Shown one piece after another: positions 7,000 to 8,643 of a stretch of DNA of 8,643 nucleotides. Every line of letters starts with the position of its first letter. Within the stretch, counting starts at the first letter, position 1. This DNA is from Acidimicrobiia bacterium. GTDB taxonomy: Bacteria > Actinomycetota > Acidimicrobiia > Acidimicrobiales > AC-14. The position numbers and the translations under genes are program-made. The stretch spans positions 1 to 8,643 of the forward strand of contig JAFASB010000197.1 in the NCBI GenBank assembly GCA_019244985.1, given 5' to 3'. The notes below the pieces were generated by a model. It worked only from the letters and a program-made list of their open reading frames with translations. It did not search any database and was not told where the DNA came from.

Positions 7000-7168
7000 A
7001 GCCCTCGCTCACCTCAGCGGTGTCCTCTTCGTCCTCGCCTGCCAGGCACCAGGACGCATGGTCGTCTTCGGGGCCGGCACCGCATTCGGGGCAGGACTCG
7101 ACACGGATCTCGGTGCTGCGCTTGAGGGCCCGAGCCTCTTCGAAGCGCCGATGTCGACCTTTCTTCAC
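6998..7168 (-). CDS. small putative zinc-knuckle protein (56 aa)
   Basis: Translating the minus strand from GTG 7168 gives 56 residues in three parts. First is a very basic N-terminus (KKGRHRRFEEARALKRS), then a short strand (TEIRVES), then a putative metal site CPECGAGPEDDHASWC, followed by an acidic tail (GEDEEDTAEVSEG). The ligand pattern C-x2-C-x7-H-x3-C (residues about 29-44) would suit one zinc ion in a knuckle or half-ribbon, which is inference. The basic head suggests binding to RNA, DNA or the ribosome. The start is the GTG at 7168; upstream in the same frame there is no other ATG or GTG near, and a GGAAG and a G-run precede it, though spacing is not ideal. The frame, the clean compositional split and the Cys/His spacing argue that it is real. 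It is 26 bases ahead of the lipoprotein gene on the same strand. The function is unknown. Confidence 0.6.
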   Translation of the reverse strand: MKKGRHRRFEEARALKRSTEIRVESCPECGAGPEDDHASWCLAGEDEEDTAEVSEG

Positions 7169-7201
7169 GTCCCCCCGCTTCCGAGTCGGCTTGCGTGACC
7201 C

Positions 7202-7211
7202 GATAATTCTA
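7202..7211. promoter_or_regulatory. back-to-back -10-like boxes in an AT-rich divergent region
   Basis: In the 80-base gap between divergent genes an AT-rich island stands out. The plus strand reads GATAAT at 7202-7207 and the minus strand reads TAGAAT at 7211-7206; each matches five of six positions of the TATAAT consensus. The plus-strand box would start transcripts about 35 bases before the ATG at 7249. The minus-strand box would start them about 30 bases before the GTG at 7168. Matching -35 boxes are weak on both strands. Confidence 0.45.
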
Positions 7212-7248
7212 CAGGCGCGGCGGCCTCCACTGGCTACGGTGCAGGGAG

Positions 7249-7485
7249 ATGGCCGCGGGTTTCGACGTCGACGCCATGATCAACCGCTTTCGGGAGCGAG
7301 CCGCGGCCGTTCGTGACCGGCCGCTCCCCCCGATCGAGGGCACGGCCCGGCGGGAGTACATGCAGCGGGCCCAGGTCGACTACCAGGACTTCGCCATGCT
7401 CGGCGACGCCCAGGGCAGCCTCGAGGACGGGATCCTGGTGCTGAAGGTCGATCTGCGGCCGCCCGAAGCCCAGGACCAGGCCTAG
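7249..7485 (+). CDS. small protein of unknown function (78 aa)
   Basis: I do not recognise this protein. Its 78 residues begin with a helical, Arg-rich part (DAMINRFRERAAAVRDRP, 8-25), followed by a Pro break (PLPPIEG), a second helix (ARREYMQRAQVDYQDFAMLG) and a strand-like end (SLEDGILVLKVDLRPP). It has no Cys, signal peptide or membrane segment. The ATG at 7249 is preceded directly by AGGGAG, which is too close for an ideal ribosome binding site; the next in-frame ATG (7276) has none at all. The compact helix-helix-strand shape and normal codon use make it credible. It lies 7 bases ahead of the 255-residue coiled-coil gene and is almost certainly in one transcript with it, so the two may act together. 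Confidence 0.7.
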   Translation: MAAGFDVDAMINRFRERAAAVRDRPLPPIEGTARREYMQRAQVDYQDFAMLGDAQGSLEDGILVLKVDLRPPEAQDQA

Positions 7486-7492
7486 AGAAGCG

Positions 7493-8260
7493 GTGGACGC
7501 CGAGGTCGAGGCCCTCTACGGCCTGCCCCTCGACGAGTTCACCAAGGCGCGGGACGCCCTCGCCAAGGCCCGGGCCAGAGAACAGGGCAAGGGGGCGGCG
7601 GCCGAGGTCAAAGCCCTGCGCAAGCCCTCGATGATCGCCTGGGCGCTCAACCAGCTGGCCCGGCGCCACCCTGCCGCGATCGACGCCCTGACCGACGCCG
7701 GCGCCCGCCTGCGCCGGGCGCAGACCGCCGCCCTCGAGGGCGGTGACCCCGACGAGCTCCGACAGGCCACCAGAGCCGAAGCCGGTGCGGTACACGCCCT
7801 CGCCGGCCAGGCACGTTCGATCCTCTCCGAGGCCGGCCGGGGAGGGTCAGCGGCCCAGGAGGAGCGCCTGGCGGCGACGCTACGGGCTGCGGCTGTCGAC
7901 GAGGGTGCCGCCGACCTGCTCAAAAGGGGCGTGCTCACCGAGGAGCTCAGCCCCGCCGGCTTCGGCTTCGGCGTCGGCCAGGGCGAGCTCGCCGAGGAGG
8001 CGTTCTCCACTCCCCCCGCCGAGCGGAGGGAGCAAGAGCGGCGCCGCCAGGAAGAGCAGGAAGCCGAACGGCGGGAACTCCGGGACCGCGAGAAGGAGCT
8101 GGAGGCGGCCCGGGGGACGGCCGACCGCCTGCTGCAGGCCGCCGACGAAGCCGACCATCGTGCGGCCGAGGCCCGGGAGAAGGCCATCGACGCCGCCGGC
8201 CGGGCGGAGCGCCTGGCCAACGACGTCAACAGGCTGAAGGAGAAACAGCCCCAAGAATGA
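7493..8260 (+). CDS. Ala/Glu/Arg-rich protein with C-terminal coiled coil, unknown function
   Basis: This 255-residue protein has no enzyme motif that I can see. The N-terminal part (1-70) is the most distinctive: LYGLPLDEFTKARDALAKAR followed by ALRKPSMIAWALNQLARRHP (41-60), a pattern I recall from conserved actinobacterial hypothetical proteins, unverified. Residues 70-150 form Ala-rich helices, a Gly/Pro/Phe-rich break lies at about 154-163 (SPAGFGFGVG), and residues about 175-252 are strongly charged, with heptad-like Glu/Arg/Ala runs, indicating a long coiled coil. There is no signal peptide, membrane helix or cysteine, so a cytosolic scaffold or stress/structural role is possible, as inference only. 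The GTG start at 7493 has a weak AGAAG before it and is 7 bases after the preceding stop. A strong hairpin begins 5 bases after the stop. Confidence 0.75.
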   Translation: MDAEVEALYGLPLDEFTKARDALAKARAREQGKGAAAEVKALRKPSMIAWALNQLARRHPAAIDALTDAGARLRRAQTAALEGGDPDELRQATRAEAGAVHALAGQARSILSEAGRGGSAAQEERLAATLRAAAVDEGAADLLKRGVLTEELSPAGFGFGVGQGELAEEAFSTPPAERREQERRRQEEQEAERRELRDREKELEAARGTADRLLQAADEADHRAAEAREKAIDAAGRAERLANDVNRLKEKQPQE

Positions 8261-8265
8261 GCAAG

Positions 8266-8304
8266 GGGCGGAAGGGCTGAGCGGCGGCTCTACCCTTCTC
8301 GCCC
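8266..8304 (+). terminator. compound GC-rich hairpin, probable terminator without T-tract
   Basis: The left arm GGGCGGAAGGG (8266-8276) pairs with CCCTTCTCGCCC (8293-8304) through 11 base pairs with one bulged T at 8299. A 2x2 internal loop then leads to a second stem, GAGC (8279-8282) with GCTC (8287-8290), closed by a GGCG loop. It starts 5 bases after the stop at 8260. There is no U-run downstream, as is usual for hairpin terminators in GC-rich actinobacteria. It would separate the two-gene unit from the GH13 gene. Confidence 0.6.
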
Positions 8305-8364
8305 GTTACTCTCCCCCCCAGCGCCGGAGCCCATGGTGGATGGCGCGCAACACCTGTTCAATCC

Positions 8365-8385
8365 GCCATATGGCCGATTTGGCCA
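8365..8385. promoter_or_regulatory. overlapping palindromes upstream of the GH13 gene, possible operator
   Basis: GCCATATGGC (8365-8374) is a perfect 10-base palindrome. It overlaps an inverted repeat TGGCC-GATTT-GGCCA (8371-8385), which also contains a 9-base-spaced direct repeat of TGGCC. The cluster lies 7 bases before the ribosome binding site of the sugar-hydrolase gene, a usual place for a LacI-type or other sugar regulator to act, or for a small hairpin to affect translation. No regulator gene is in the window. Confidence 0.35.
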
Positions 8386-8391
8386 GCCCGT

Positions 8392-8397
8392 AGGGGG
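8392..8397 (+). promoter_or_regulatory. ribosome binding site deciding the TTG start of the GH13 gene
   Basis: AGGGGG is followed by 6 bases and a TTG at 8404. The in-frame stop TGA sits directly before that TTG (8401-8403), and no ATG or GTG occurs in frame before the conserved WWK motif, so TTG 8404 is effectively the only possible start. Confidence 0.75.
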
Positions 8398-8403
8398 CAG
8401 TGA

Positions 8404-8643
8404 TTGCCTGAGACCGCACCGTGGTGGAAGTCGGCGGTCGTCTACCAGGTGTATCCCCGCTCGTTCGCCGACAGCGACGGCGACGGGGTCGGCGACCTCG
8501 AAGGCATTCGCCGCCACCTCGATCATCTGGAGTGGCTGGGCGTGGACGCCGTCTGGCTGTCGCCGTTCTTCCGCTCGCCCATGGCCGACTTCGGCTATGA
8601 CGTGGCCGACTACTGCGACGTCGATCCGATCTTCGGCACCCTC
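8404..8643 (+). CDS. GH13 alpha-glucosidase-like glycoside hydrolase (5' part, runs off the edge)
   Basis: This is the first 80 codons of a family 13 glycoside hydrolase of the alpha-glucosidase or oligo-1,6-glucosidase kind, expected to release glucose from the non-reducing end of alpha-glucosides. The N-terminus PETAPWWKSAVVYQVYPRSF is the classic opening of the barrel's first strand. DSDGDGVGD (23-31) matches the calcium loop of this subgroup, with D23, D25, D27 and D31 as ligands. GVDAVWLSPFFRSPMADFGYDVADY (46-70) covers the second strand and the conserved Y65-D66 that line subsite -1. The catalytic Asp and Glu lie beyond the window, so activity cannot be judged. Trehalose synthase and sucrose-active relatives share this opening, and I cannot separate them here. 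The start is TTG, with a stop codon immediately before it. The hairpin at 8266-8304 suggests its own transcript. Confidence 0.9.
   Translation, partial: MPETAPWWKSAVVYQVYPRSFADSDGDGVGDLEGIRRHLDHLEWLGVDAVWLSPFFRSPMADFGYDVADYCDVDPIFGTL

Noticed and set aside
8256..8280. Seven-codon ORF (MSKGRKG) overlapping the stop of the coiled-coil gene as ATGA
   Set aside because: It is too short to support, and it lies partly inside the terminator-like hairpin. It could be chance.
8333..8643. Open plus-strand frame from ATG 8333 running to the window edge
   Set aside because: It is out of frame with the conserved GH13 residues and becomes Ser/Thr/Arg-rich, so it is a shadow frame.

Overview
The window looks like ordinary chromosomal DNA of a very GC-rich actinobacterium. 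GTG and TTG starts are common, genes overlap or nearly touch, and tetracycle-like GC hairpins without T-tracts replace classical terminators. The small conserved proteins and gene style suggest a member of the Acidimicrobiia, but that is an inference: there is no rRNA or marker gene here. I see no rRNA, tRNA, CRISPR array, insertion sequence, phage gene or attachment site.

The layout is four blocks of alternating strand. Block 1 (62-3699, minus strand) is an overlapping glycolate-oxidase-type operon read leftward: glcD, glcE, glcF, then a 67-residue protein of unknown function with its own strong ribosome binding site. GlcD (FAD), GlcE (FAD-binding) and GlcF (two 4Fe-4S clusters, two CCG domains) together would oxidise glycolate or a related 2-hydroxy acid and pass electrons towards the quinone pool. 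Block 2 (3730-5890, plus strand) starts only 30 bases from the glcD start and holds an M20 zinc dipeptidase with all metal ligands, overlapped by 8 bases by a cysteine-rich protein resembling the DUF3109/YkgJ type of metal-cluster proteins.

Block 3 (5898-7168, minus strand) converges on block 2 with 7 bases between stops. It holds a 56-residue protein with a C-x2-C-x7-H-x3-C putative zinc knuckle, then a lipoprotein with a Thr/Pro-rich stalk and a TIM-barrel glycosidase-like domain. Block 4 (7249-8643, plus strand) is divergent from block 3 across an AT-rich spot carrying back-to-back -10-like boxes. It holds a 78-residue unknown, a 255-residue Ala/Glu/Arg-rich protein with a coiled-coil tail, a strong compound hairpin just after it, and then the first 80 codons of a GH13 alpha-glucosidase that runs off the right edge.

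I find no convincing new defence or mobile system. The best leads are the small zinc-knuckle protein, the small protein attached to the glcDEF operon, the M20/cysteine-cluster pair, the nearly leaderless divergent start region at 3699-3739, the hairpin at 8266-8304 and the overlapping palindromes before the GH13 gene.
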